Shown here: in pieces, positions 52,401-64,000 of the stretch | Layout: every line of letters starts with the position of its first letter | How positions within the stretch are numbered: the first letter of the stretch is position 1 | DNA from: Auanema rhodensis | Taxonomy: Eukaryota > Nematoda > Chromadorea > Rhabditida > Rhabditidae | DNA length: 64,000 nucleotides | Reading direction: 5' to 3' | NCBI GenBank assembly: GCA_964057225.1 | Contig: OZ059895.1 | Location: forward strand, 1,054,001 to 1,118,000 | Program-made: the position numbers and the translations under genes | Notes under the pieces: model-generated | The model's input: the letters and a program-made list of their open reading frames with translations, nothing else | Told to the model about the DNA's origin: nothing | Database searches by the model: none

Positions 52401-55104
52401 TTTGCCTTGAAAAAAGGAATCTAAAAACATCTACTTTTTGCTAAATTATTTCGAAATTTTTCGAAAAAATTTTTGTCAAAATGTTTTTGGAAGCAATGTT
52501 GAGTGTACATGGAAACTCAACATACACTAATGCATCATTTTTCAAACGATCATAACTAATTTTTGTATTAAGCGTTTCTCAATGCAGTATAGTGCATTCG
52601 ATGCGGATTTTTAAGCTGCGTCGATCTGTGTTATCAGATTTGCGCTAGCTTAAAAATGCACCGAGATATCAACTGATATAAGTTCACACTTATATCCTCG
52701 ATTTTCACCCTGAAGAATTAATTTTTTCGTTGAATAACATTGTCCATCGTCTTTGCCTTGAAAAAAGGAATCTAAAAACATCTACTTTTTGCTATATTAT
52801 TTCGAAATTTTTCGAAAAAATTTTTGTCAAAATGTTTTTGGAAGCAATGTTGAGTGTACATGGAAACTCAACATACACTAATGCATCATTTTTCAAACGA
52901 TCATAACTAATTTTTGTATTAAGCGTTTCTCAATGTAGTATAGTGCAATCGATGCGGATTTTTAAGCTGCGTCGATCTGTGTTATCAGACTTGCGCTAGC
53001 TTAAAAATGCACCGAGATATCAACTGATATAAGTTCACACTTATATCCTCGATTTTCACCCTGAAGAATTAATTTTTTCGTTGAATAACATTGTCCATCG
53101 TCTTTGCCTTGAAAAAAGGAATCTAAAAACATCTACTTTTTGCTAAATTATTTTGAAATTTTTCGAAAAAATTTTTGTCAAAATGTTTTTGGAAGCAATG
53201 TTGAGTGTACATGGAAACTCAACATACACTAATGCATCATTTTTCAAACGATCATAACTAATTTTTGTATTAAGCGTTTCTCAATGTAGTATAGTGCATT
53301 CGATGCGGATTTTTAAGCTGCGTCGATCTGTGTTATCAGATTTGCGCTAGCTTAAAAATGCACCGAGATATCAACTGATATAAGTTCACACTTATATCCT
53401 CGATTTTCACGCTGAAGAATTAATTTTTTCGTTGAATAACATTGTCCATCGTCTTTGCTTTGAAAAAAGGAATCTAAAAACATCTACTTTTTGTTAAATT
53501 ATTTCGAAATTTTTCGAAAAAATTTTTGTCAAAATGTTTTTGGAAGCAATGTTGAGTGTACATGGAAACTCAACATACACTAATGCATCATTTTTCAAAC
53601 GATCATAACTAATTTTTGTATTAAGCGTTTCTCAATGTAGTATAGTGCATTCGATGCGGATTTTTAAGCTGCGTCGATCTGTGTTATCAGATTTGCGCTA
53701 GCTTAAAAATGCACCGAGATATCAACTGATATAAGTTCACACTTATATCCTCGATTTTCACCCTGAAGAATTAATTTTTTCGTTGAAAAACATTGTCCAT
53801 CGTCTTTGCCTTGAAAAAAGGAATCTAAAAACATCTACTTTTTGCTAAATTATTTCGAAATTTTTCGAAAAAATTTTTGTCAAAATGTTTTTGGAAGCAA
53901 TGTTGAGTGTACATGGAAACTCAACATACACTAATGCATCATTTTTCAAACAATCATAACTAATTTTTGTATTAAGCGTTTCTCAATGCAGTATAGTGCA
54001 TTCGATGCGGATTTTTAAGCTGCGTCGATCTGTGTTATCAGATTTGCGATAGCTTAAAAATGCACCGAGATATCAACTGATATAAGTTCACACTTATATC
54101 CTCGATTTTCACCCTGAAGAATTAATTTTTTCGTTGGATAACATTGTCCATCGTCTTTGCCTTAAAAAAAGGAATCTAAAAACATCTACTTTTTGCTAAA
54201 TTATTTTGAAATTTTTCGAAAAAATTTTTGTCAAAATGTTTTTGGAAGCAATGTTGAGTGTACATGGAAACTCAACATACACTAATGCATCATTTTTCAA
54301 ACGATCATAACTAATTTTTGTATTAAGCGTTTCTCAATGTAGTATAGTGCATTCGATGCGGATTTTTAAGCTGCGTCGATCTGTGTTATCAGATTTGCGC
54401 TAGCTTAAAAATGCACCGAGATATCAACTGATATAAGTTCACACTTATATCCTTGATTTTCACCCTGAAGATTTAATTTTTTCGTTGAATAACATTGTCC
54501 ATCGTCTTTGCCTTGAAAAATGGAATCTAAAAACATCTACTTTTTGTTAAATTATTTTGAAATTTTTCGAAAAAATTTTTGTCAAAATGTTTTTGGAAGC
54601 AATGTTGAGTGTACATGGAAACTCAACATACACTAATGCATCATTTTTCAAACGATCATAACTAATTTATGTATTAAGCGTTTCTCAATGTAGTATAGTG
54701 CATTCGATGCGGATTTTTAAGCTGCGTCGATCTGTGTTATCAGATTTGCGCTAGCTTAAAAATGCACCGAGATATCAACTGATATAAGTTCACACTTATA
54801 TCCTCGATTTTCACCCTGAAGAATTAATTTTTTCGTTGAATATCATTGTCCATCGTCTTTGCCTTGAAAAAAGGAATCTAAAAACATCTACTTTTTGCTA
54901 AATTATTTCGAAATTTTTCGAAAAAATTTTTGTCAAAATGTTTTTGGAAGCAATGTTGAGTGTACATGGAAACTCAACATACACTAATGCATCATTTTTC
55001 AAACAATCATAACTAATTTTTGTATTAAGCGTTTCTCAATGCAGTATAGTGCATTCGATGCGGATTTTTAAGCTGCGTCGATCTGTGTTATCAGATTTGC
55101 GCTA
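49489..55104. repeat. Eight-monomer higher-order repeat, two units of 2,808 bp
   Basis: m142-m149 (49489-52296) and m150-m157 (52297-55104) share order and markers: CACGCTG with CAATGCAG; GCTATATTATT with GCAATCGATG and CAGACTTGCG; a TTATTTTG copy; TTTGCTTTGAAA with TTTGTTAAAT; AACAATCAT with CAATGCAG; GTTGGATAAC; ATCCTTGATT with TTTGTTAAAT and AATTTATGTAT; and GAATATCATT. Seen differences: m154 has GTTGAAAAACATT and GCGATAGCT where m146 does not, and m157 has AACAATCAT where m149 has AACGATCAT. Confidence 0.82.
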
Positions 55105-58100
55105 GCTTAAAAATGCACCGAGATATCAACTGATATAAGTTCACACTTATATCCTCGATTTTCACCCTGAAGAATTAATTTTTTCGTTGGATAACATTGT
55201 CCATCGTCTTTGCCTTAAAAAAAGGAATCTAAAAACATCTACTTTTTGCTAAATTATTTTGAAATTTTTCGAAAAAATTTTTGTCAAAATGTTTTTGGAA
55301 GCAATGTTGAGTGTACATGGAAACTCAACATACACTAATGCATCATTTTTCAAACGATCATAACTAATTTTTGTATTAAGCGTTTCTCAATGTAGTATAG
55401 TGCATTCGATGCGGATTTTTAAGCTGCGTCGATCTGTGTTATCAGATTTGCGCTAGCTTAAAAATGCACCGAGATATCAACTGATATAAGTTCACACTTA
55501 TATCCTTGATTTTCACCCTGAAGATTTAATTTTTTCGTTGAATAACATTGTCCATCGTCTTTGCCTTGAAAAATGGAATCTAAAAACATCTACTTTTTGT
55601 TAAATTATTTTGAAATTTTTCGAAAAAATTTTTGTCAAAATGTTTTTGGAAGCAATGTTGAGTGTACATGGAAACTCAACATACACTAATGCATCATTTT
55701 TCAAACGATCATAACTAATTTATGTATTAAGCGTTTCTCAATGTAGTATAGTGCATTCGATGCGGATTTTTAAGCTGCGTCGATCTGTGTTATCAGATTT
55801 GCGCTAGCTTAAAAATGCACCGAGATATCAACTGATATAAGTTCACACTTATATCCTCGATTTTCACGCTGAAGAATTAATTTTTTCGTTGAATAACATT
55901 GTCCATCGTCTTTGCCTTGAAAAAAGGAATCTAAAAACATCTACTTTTTGCTGAATTATCTCGAAATTTTTCGAAAAAATTTTTGTCAAAATGTTTTTGG
56001 AAGCAATGTTGAGTGTACATGGAAACTCAACATACACTAATGCATCATTTTTCAAACGATCATAACTAATTTTTGTATTAAGCGTTTCTCAATGCAGTAT
56101 AGTGCATTCGATGCGGATTTTTAAGCTGCGTCGATCTGTGTTATCAGATTTGCGCTAGCTTAAAAATGCACCGAGATATCAACTGATATAAGTTCACACT
56201 TATATCCTCGATTTTCACCCTGAAGAATTAATTTTTTCGTTGAAAAACATTGTCCATCGTCTTTGCCTTGAAAAAAGAAATCTAAAAACATCTACTTTTT
56301 GCTAAATTATTTCGAAATTTTTCGAAAAAAATTTTGTCAAAATGTTTTTGGAAGCAATGTTGAGTGTACATGGAAACTCAACATACACTAATGCATCATT
56401 TTTCAAACAATCATAACTAATTTTTGTATTGAGCGTTTCTCAATGCAGTATAGTGCATTCGATGCGGATTTTTAAGCTGCGTCGATCTGTTTTATCAGAT
56501 TTGCGCTAGCTTAAAAATGCACCGAGATATCAACTGATATAAGTTCACACTTATATCCTTGATTTTCACCCTGAAGATTTAATTTTTTCGTTGGATAACA
56601 TTGTCCATCGTCTTTGCCTTAAAAAAAGGAATCTAAAAACATCTACTTTTTGCTAAATTATTTTGAAATTTTTCGAAAAAATTTTTGTCAAAATGTTTTT
56701 GGAAGCAATGTTGAGTGTACATGGAAACTCAACATACACTAATGCATCATTTTTCAAACGATCATAACTAATTTTTGTATTAAGCGTTTCTCAATGTAGT
56801 ATAGTGCATTCGATGCGGATTTTTAAGCTGCGTCGATCTGTGTTATCAGATTTGCGCTAGCTTAAAAATGCACCGAGATATCAACTGATATAAGTTCACA
56901 CTTATATCCTTGATTTTCACCCTGAAGATTTAATTTTTTCGTTGAATAACATTGTCCATCGTCTTTGCCTTGAAAAATGGAATCTAAAAACATCTACTTT
57001 TTGCTAAATTATTTTGAAATTTTTCGAAAAAATTTTTGTCAAAATGTTTTTGGAAGCAATGTTGAGTGTACATGGAAACTCAACATACACTAATGCATCA
57101 TTTTTCAAACGATCATAACTAATTTATGTATTAAGCGTTTCTCAATGTAGTATAGTGCATTCGATGCGGATTTTTAAGCTGCGTCGATCTGTGTTATCAG
57201 ATTTGCGCTAGCTTAAAAATGCACCGAGATATCAACTGATATAAGTTCACACTTATATCCTCGATTTTCACGCTGAAGAATTAATTTTTTCGTTGAATAA
57301 CACTGTCCATCGTCTTTGCCTTGAAAAAAGGAATCTAAAAACATCTACTTTTTGCTTAATTATCTTGAAATTTTTCGAAAAAATTTTTGTCAAAATGTTT
57401 TTGGAAGCAATGTTGAGTGTACATGGAAACTCAACATACACTAATGCATCATTTTTCAAACGATCATAACTAATTTTTGTATTAAGCGTTTCTCAATGCA
57501 GTATAGTGCATTCGATGCGGATTTTTAAGCTGCGTCGATCTGTGTTATCAGATTTGCGCTAGCTTAAAAATGCACCGAGATATCAACTGATATAAGTTCA
57601 CACTTATATCCTCGATTTTCACCCTGAAGAATTAATTTTTTCGTTGGATAACATTGTCCATCGTCTTTGCCTTAAAAAAAGGAATCTAAAAACATCTACT
57701 TTTTGCTAAATTATTTTGAAATTTTTCGAAAAAATTTTTGTCAAAATGTTTTTGGAAGCAATGTTGAGTGTACATGGAAACTCAACATACACTAATGCAT
57801 CATTTTTCAAACGATCATAACTAATTTTTGTATTAAGCGTTTCTCAATGTAGTATAGTGCATTCGATGCGGATTTTTAAGCTGCGTCGATCTGTGTTATC
57901 AGATTTGCGCTAGCTTAAAAATGCACCGAGATATCAATTGATATAAGTTCACACTTATATCCTTGATTTTCACCCTGAAGATTTAATTTTTTCGTTGAAT
58001 AACATTGTCCATCGTCTTTGCCTTGAAAAATGGAATCTAAAAACATCTACTTTTTGCTAAATTATTTTGAAATTTTTCGAAAAAATTTTTGTCAAAATGT

Positions 58101-58614
58101 TTTTGGAAGCAATGTTGAGTGTACATGGAAACTCAACATACACTAATGCATCATTTTTCAAACGATCATAACTAATTTATGTATTAAGCGTTTCTCAATG
58201 TAGTATAGTGCATTCGATGCGGATTTTTAAGCTGCGTCGATCTGTGTTATCAGATTTGCGCTAGCTTAAAAATGCACCGAGATATCAACTGATATAAGTT
58301 CACACTTATATCCTCGATTTTCACGCTGAAGAATTAATTTTTTCGTTGAATAACACTGTCCATCGTCTTTGCCTTGAAAAAAGGAATCTAAAAACATCTA
58401 CTTTTTGCTTAATTATCTTGAAATTTTTCGAAAAAATTTTTGTCAAAATGTTTTTGGAAGCAATGTTGAGTGTACATGGAAACTCAACATACACTAATGC
58501 ATCATTTTTCAAACGATCATAACTAATTTTTGTATTAAGCGTTTCTCAATGCAGTATAGTGCATTCGATGCGGATTTTTAAGCTGCGTCGATCTGTGTTA
58601 TCAGATTTGCGCTA
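54052..58614. repeat. Trimer zone (1,053-bp units) overlapping the end of the eight-monomer repeat
   Basis: A three-copy phrase repeats: GTTGGATAAC/CCTTAAAA copy, then ATCCTTGATT/GATTTAA copy with AAAAATGG and AATTTATGTAT, then a copy ending in CAATGCAG. It is seen at m155-m157, m158-m160, m162-m164 and m165-m167, with m161 inserted. The last two units share a third monomer with CACTGTCC and GCTTAATTATCTTG. m162 (56509-56859) is a hybrid, with ATCCTTGATT/GATTTAA on the left and GTTGGATAAC/CCTTAAAA on the right. m161 (56158-56508) has private AAAAAAATTTTG and TGTTTTATCAG. Confidence 0.78.
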
Positions 58615-61600
58615 GCTTAAAAATGCACCGAGATATCAACTGATATAAGTTCACACTTATATCCTCGATTTTCACCCTGAAGAATTAATTTTTTCGTTGG
58701 ATAACATTGTCCATCGTCTTTGCCTTAAAAAAAGGAATCTAAAAACATCTACTTTTTGCTAAATTATTTTGAAATTTTTCGAAAAAATTTTTGTCAAAAT
58801 GTTTTTGGAAGCAATGTTGAGTGTACATGGAAACTCAACATACACTAATGCATCATTTTTCAAACGATCATAACTAATTTTTGTATTAAGCGTTTCTCAA
58901 TGTAGTATAGTGCATTCGATGCGGATTTTTAAGCTGCGTCGATCTGTGGTATCAGATTTGCGCTAGCTTAAAAATGCACCGAGATATCAACTGATATAAG
59001 TTCACACTTATATCCTCGATTTTCACCCTGAAGAATTAATTTTTTCGTTGGATAACATTGTCCATCGTCTTTGCCTTAAAAAAAGGAATCTAAAAACATC
59101 TACTTTTTGCTAAATTATTTTGAAATTTTTCGAAAAAATTTTTGTCAAAATGTTTTTGGAAGCAATGTTGAGTGTACATGGAAACTCAACATACACTAAT
59201 GCATCATTTTTCAAACGATCATAACTAATTTTTGTATTAAGCGTTTCTCAATGTAGTATAGTGCATTCGATGCGGATTTTTAAGCTGCGTCGATCTGTGG
59301 TATCAGATTTGCGCTAGCTTAAAAATGCACCGAGATATCAACTGATATAAGTTCACACTTATATCCTCGATTTTCACGCTGAAGAATTAATTTTTTCGTT
59401 GAATAACATTGTCCATCGTCTTTGCCTTGAAAAAAGAAATCTAAAAACATCTACTTTTTGCTAAATTATCTTGAAATTTTTCGAAAAAATTTTTGTCAAA
59501 ATGTTTTTGGAAGCAATGTTGAGTGTACATGGAAACTCAACATACACTAATGCATCATTTTTCAAACGATCATAACTAATTTTTGTATTAAGCGTTTCTC
59601 AATGCAGTATAGTGCATTCGATGCGGATTTTTAAGCTGCGTCGATCTGTGTTATCAGATTTGCGCTAGCTTAAAAATGCACCGAGATATCAACTGATATA
59701 AGTTCACACTTATATCCTCGATTTTCACCCTGAAGAATTAATTTTTTCGTTGGATAACATTGTCCATCGTCTTTGCCTTAAAAAAAGGAATCTAAAAACA
59801 TCTACTTTTTGCTAAATTATTTTGAAATTTTTCGAAAAAATTTTTGTCAAAATGTTTTTGGAAGCAATGTTGAGTGTACATGGAAACTCAACATACACTA
59901 ATGCATCATTTTTCAAACGATCATAACTAATTTTTGTATTAAGCGTTTCTCAATGTAGTATAGTGCATTCGATGCGGATTTTTAAGCTGCGTCGATCTGT
60001 GTTATCAGATTTGCGCTAGCTTAAAAATGCACCGAGATATCAACTGATATAAGTTCACACTTATATCCTTGATTTTCACCCTGAAGATTTAATTTTTTCG
60101 TTGAATAACATTGTCCATCGTCTTTGCCTTGAAAAATGGAATCTAAAAACATCTACTTTTTGCTAAATTATTTTGAAATTTTTCGAAAAAATTTTTGTCA
60201 AAATGTTTTTGGAAGCAATGTTGAGTGTACATGGAAACTCAACATACACTAATGCATCATTTTTCAAACGATCATAACTAATTTTTGTATTAAGCGTTTC
60301 TCAATGTAGTATAGTGCATTCGATGCGGATTTTTAAGCTGCGTCGATCTGTGGTATCAGATTTGCGCTAGCTTAAAAATGCACCGAGATATCAACTGATA
60401 TAAGTTCACACTTATATCCTCGATTTTCACCCTGAAGAATTAATTTTTTCGTTGGATAACATTGTCCATCGTCTTTGCCTTAAAAAAAGGAATCTAAAAA
60501 CATCTACTTTTTGCTAAATTATTTTGAAATTTTTCGAAAAAATTTTTGTCAAAATGTTTTTGGAAGCAATGTTGAGTGTACATGGAAACTCAACATACAC
60601 TAATGCATCATTTTTCAAACGATCATAACTAATTTTTGTATTAAGCGTTTCTCAATGTAGTATAGTGCATTCGATGCGGATTTTTAAGCTGCGTCGATCT
60701 GTGGTATCAGATTTGCGCTAGCTTAAAAATGCACCGAGATATCAACTGATATAAGTTCACACTTATATCCTCGATTTTCACGCTGAAGAATTAATTTTTT
60801 CGTTGAATAACATTGTCCATCGTCTTTGCCTTGAAAAAAGAAATCTAAAAACATCTACTTTTTGCTAAATTATCTTGAAATTTTTCGAAAAAATTTTTGT
60901 CAAAATGTTTTTGGAAGCAATGTTGAGTGTACATGGAAACTCAACATACACTAATGCATCATTTTTCAAACGATCATAACTAATTTTTGTATTAAGCGTT
61001 TCTCAATGCAGTATAGTGCATTCGATGCGGATTTTTAAGCTGCGTCGATCTGTGTTATCAGATTTGCGCTAGCTTAAAAATGCACCGAGATATCAACTGA
61101 TATAAGTTCACACTTATATCCTCGATTTTCACCTTGAAGAATTAATTTTTTCGTTGGATAACATTGTCCATCGTCTTTGCCTTAAAAAAAGGAATCTAAA
61201 AACATCTACTTTTTGCTAAATTATTTTGAAATTTTTCGAAAAAATTTTTGTCAAAATGTTTTTGGAAGCAATGTTGAGTGTACATGGAAACTCAACATAC
61301 ACTAATGCATCAGTTTTCAAACGATCATAACTAATTTTTGTATTAAGCGTTTCTCAATGTAGTATAGTGCATTCGATGCGGATTTTTAAGCTGCGTCGAT
61401 CTGTGGTATCAGATTTGCGCTAGCTTAAAAATGCACCGAGATATCAACTGATATAAGTTCACACTTATATCCTCGATTTTCACGCTGAAGAATTAATTTT
61501 TTCGTTGAATAACATTGTCCATCGTCTTTGCCTTGAAAAAAGAAATCTAAAAACATCTACTTTTTGCTAAATTATCTTGAAATTTTTCGAAAAAATTTTT

Positions 61601-61773
61601 GTCAAAATGTTTTTGGAAGCAATGTTGAGTGTACATGGAAACTCAACATACACTAATGCATCAGTTTTCAAACGATCATAACTAATTTTTGTATTAAGCG
61701 TTTCTCAATGTAGTATAGTGCATTCGATGCGGATTTTTAAGCTGCGTCGATCTGTGTTATCAGATTTGCGCTA
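58615..61773. repeat. m168-m176: monomer duplication followed by tetramer-like order
   Basis: m168 (58615) and m169 (58966) are near-identical neighbours, both GTTGGATAAC copies with the new CTGTGGTATC variant, which lies in the loop of the junction dyad. After that come m169-m172 and m173-m176: GTTGGATAAC with TGTGGTATC, then CACGCTG/AGAAATCT/TTATCTTG, then a GTTGGATAAC copy. The fourth places differ (ATCCTTGATT in m172, another AGAAATCT copy in m176). CACCTTGAAG and CATCAGTTTTC first appear in m175. Confidence 0.72.
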
Positions 61774-64000
61774 GCTTAAAAATGCACCGAGATATCAACT
61801 GATATAAGTTCACACTTATATCCTCGATTTTCACCTTGAAGAATTAATTTTTTCGTTGGATAACATTGTCCATCGTCTTTGCCTTAAAAAAAGGAATCTA
61901 AAAACATCTACTTTTTGCTAAATTATTTTGAAATTTTTCGAAAAAAATTTTGTCAAAATGTTTTTGGAAGCAATGTTGAGTGTACATGGAAACTCAACAT
62001 ACACTAATGCATCATTTTTCAAACGATCATAACTAGTTTTTGTATTAAGCGTTTCTCAATGTAGTATAGTGCATTCGATGCGGATTTTTAAGCTGCGTCG
62101 ATCTGTGTTATCAGATTTGCGCTAGCGTAAAAATGCACCGAGATATCAACTGATATAAGTTCACACTTATATCCTCGATTTTCACCCTGAAGATTTAATT
62201 TTTTCGTTGAATAACATTGTCCATCGTCTTTGCCTTGAAAAAAGAAATCTAAAAACATCTACTTTTTGCTAAATTATCTTGAAATTTTTCGAAAAAATTT
62301 TTGTCAAAATGTTTTTGGAAGCAATGTTGAGTGTACATGGAAACTCAACATACACTAATGCATCAGTTTTCAAACGATCATAACTAATTTTTGTATTAAG
62401 CGTTTCTCAATGTAGTATAGTGCATTCGATGCGGATTTTTAAGCTGCGTCGATCTGTGTTATCAGATTTGCGCTAGCTTAAAAATGCACCGAGATATCAA
62501 CTGATATAAGTTCACACTTATATCCTCGATTTTCACCTTGGAGAATTAATTTTTTCGTTGGATAACATTGTCCATCGTCTTTGCCTTAAAAAAAGGAATC
62601 TAAAAACATCTACTTTTTGCTAAATTATTTTGAAATTTTTCGAAAAAATTTTTGTCAAAATGTTTTTGGAAGCAATGTTGAGTGTACATGGAAACTCAAC
62701 ATACACTAATGCATCATTTTTCAAACGATCATAACTAGTTTTTGTATTAAGCGTTTCTCAATGTAGTATAGTGCATTCGATGCGGATTTTTAAGCTGCGT
62801 CGATCTGTGTTATCAGATTTGCGCTAGCGTAAAAATGCACCGAGATATCAACTGATATAAGTTCACACTTATATCCTCGATTTTCACCCTGAAGATTTAA
62901 TTTTTTCGTTGAATAACATTGTCCATCGTCTTTGCCTTGAAAAAAGGAAATTAAAAACATCTACTTTTTGCTAAATTATTCTGAAATTTTTCGAAAAAAT
63001 TTTTGTCAAAATGTTTTTGGAAGCAATGTTGAGTGTGCATGGAAACTCAACATACACTAATGCATCATTTTTCAAACGATCATAACTAGTTTTTGTATTA
63101 AGCGTTTCTCAATGTAGTATAGTGCATTCGATGCGGATTTTTAAGCTGCGTCGATCTGTGTTATCAGATTTGCGCTAGCGTAAAAATGCACCGAGATATC
63201 AACTGACATAAGTTCACACTTATATCCTCGATTTTCACCCTGAAGATTTAATTTTTTCGTTGAATAACATTGTCCATCGTCTTTGCCTTGAAAAAAGGAA
63301 ATTAAAAACATCTACTTTTTGCTAAATTATTCTGAAATTTCTCGAAAAAATTTTTGTCAAAATGTTTTTGGAAGCAATGTTGAGTGTGCATGGAAACTCA
63401 ACATACACTAATGCATCAGTTTTCAAACGATCATAACTAATTTTTGTATCAAGCGTTTCTCAATGTAGTATAGTGCATTCGATGCGGATTTTTAAGCTGC
63501 GTCGATCTGTGTTATCAGATTTGCGCTAGCTTAAAAATGCACCGAGATATCAACTGATATAAGTTCACACTTATATCCTCCATTTTCACCCTGAAGATTT
63601 AATTTTTTCGTTGAATAACATTGTCCATCGTCTTTGCCTTGAAAAAAGGAATCTGAAAACATCTACTTTTTGCTAAATTATTCTGAAATTTTTCGAAAAA
63701 ATTTTTGTCAAAATGTTTTTGGAAGCAATGTTGAGTGTGCATGGAAACTCAACATACACTAATGCATCATTTTTCAAACGATCATAACTAATTTTTGTAT
63801 TAAGCGTTTCTCAATGCAGTATAGTGCATTCGATGCGGATTTTTAAGCTGCGTCGATCTGTGTTATCAGATTTGCGCTAGCGTAAAAATGCACCGAGATA
63901 TCAACTGATATAAGTTCACACTTATATCCTCGATTTTCACCCTGAAGATTTAATTTTTTCGTTGAATAACATTGTCCATCGTCTTTGCCTTGAGAAAAGA
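61774..64000. repeat. m177-m183: most divergent copies, dimer alternation at the right end
   Basis: Many variants appear only here: ACTAGTTTTTG (m177, m179, m180), GCTAGCGTAAAAATG at junctions, GGAAATTA (m180, m181), TTATTCTG (m180-m182), GTGTGCATGG (m180-m182), CACCTTGGAG (m179), ACTGACATAAG and ATTTCTCG (m181), and TCCTCCATTTTC (m182). m176/m178 (AGAAATCT, TTATCTTG) alternate with m177/m179 (CACCTTG, GTTGGATAAC) as 702-bp dimers. The last copy is cut by the window end at offset 121. Rising divergence is what one expects near an array margin, but no non-satellite DNA is reached. Confidence 0.78.

Larger units (their letters stand above)
1..64000. repeat. 351-bp tandem satellite array, 182 full monomers plus a partial one
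   Basis: The block beginning GCTTAAAAATGC recurs every 351 bases from base 1 to the end of the window, always in the same orientation. I followed the phase across the window: 177 copies are 351 bp, one is 352 bp and four are 350 bp, giving 182 full copies and a 121-bp partial copy. Copies differ from each other at only a few positions, so identity is high throughout. Composition of the first copy is 111 G+C in 351 bases. Nothing interrupts the array: no unique spacer, no transposon, no inverted block. Such arrays are typical of centromeric or pericentromeric heterochromatin in eukaryotes. That role is inferred from structure and is not shown directly. I do not recognise the satellite family. 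Confidence 0.98.

Noticed and set aside
1-64000. CRISPR array, because of regular repeats
   Set aside because: Repeats are 351 bp and directly abutting with no unique spacers, and no cas-like gene is present.
1-64000. Tandem RNA genes (5S rRNA, tRNA, snRNA or spliced-leader cluster)
   Set aside because: No internal Pol III A-box/B-box pair, no 5S or tRNA consensus, and no conserved non-AT-rich core resembling a structural RNA was seen. The stem-loops alone are not enough to call a gene.
1-64000. Transposon-derived tandem array or terminal inverted repeats
   Set aside because: The inverted repeats are 5-11 bp and internal to each unit, with no target-site duplications, transposase fragments or poly-A tails visible.
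1-64000. Known satellite identity (Drosophila 1.688 family or a tenebrionid beetle satellite)
   Set aside because: Length and base composition are similar, but I could not match the sequence to any of these by recognition. A search of repeat databases with the 351-bp consensus would decide.

Overview
The whole 64,000-base window is one uninterrupted tandem satellite array. A 351-bp monomer is repeated head-to-tail 182 times, followed by a 121-bp piece of a 183rd copy (from 63880). Taking GCTTAAAAATGC as the arbitrary monomer start, copies begin at 1, 352, 703 and so on. The phase moves by only five single-base indels (one insertion, four deletions), so 182 copies occupy 63,879 bp. I found no unique DNA, gene, RNA gene, transposon, CRISPR array or inversion. 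All copies lie in the same orientation, and the window starts and ends inside the array. Monomers are numbered m1-m183 below: m1-m36 start at 1+351(k-1); m37-m98 at 12638+351(k-37); m99-m103 at 34399, 34749, 35100, 35451 and 35801; m103-m131 at 35801+351(k-103); m132-m183 at 45979+351(k-132).

Organism: long homogenised satellite with multimeric (higher-order) organisation points to eukaryotic centromeric or pericentromeric heterochromatin. The monomer is about 32% G+C (111 of 351 bases counted in m1). The size, close to two nucleosomes, and the AT-richness resemble many insect satellites. I do not recognise the family, so species and chromosome remain unassigned.

Layout: copies differ by a few recurrent substitutions that define monomer classes, and the order of classes reveals a patchwork of local amplifications. 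From left to right: a mixed zone with a trimer duplication (1-7471); a tandem hexamer duplication (7472-11683); a seven-monomer higher-order repeat in three units (14393-21763), with precursor copies before it; a ten-monomer block copied 20 monomers away without any difference I could find over about 3.64 kb (21702-25342 and 28722-32362), with deleted and tetramer-expanded versions between; a zone rich in the CACGCTG variant (32363-41767); an alternating dimer zone (41768-44224); a mixed zone (44225-49488); an eight-monomer repeat in two units (49489-55104); and trimer, tetramer and dimer zones ending in the most divergent copies (55105-64000). Several boundary monomers are in-register hybrids of two classes, as unequal crossing-over or gene conversion would produce.

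Within the monomer, the most striking non-coding structure is three dyad symmetries. One is a 51-nt nested palindrome across the monomer junction (offsets 311-361). One is a 9-bp hairpin at 28-49, overlapped by a second dyad. One is a 9-bp hairpin at 200-227, in the best conserved part of the repeat. No protein-coding system is present. The longest open frames (63 codons, minus strand, in eight copies) begin with TTG, arise by loss of one TAG, and are treated as chance.
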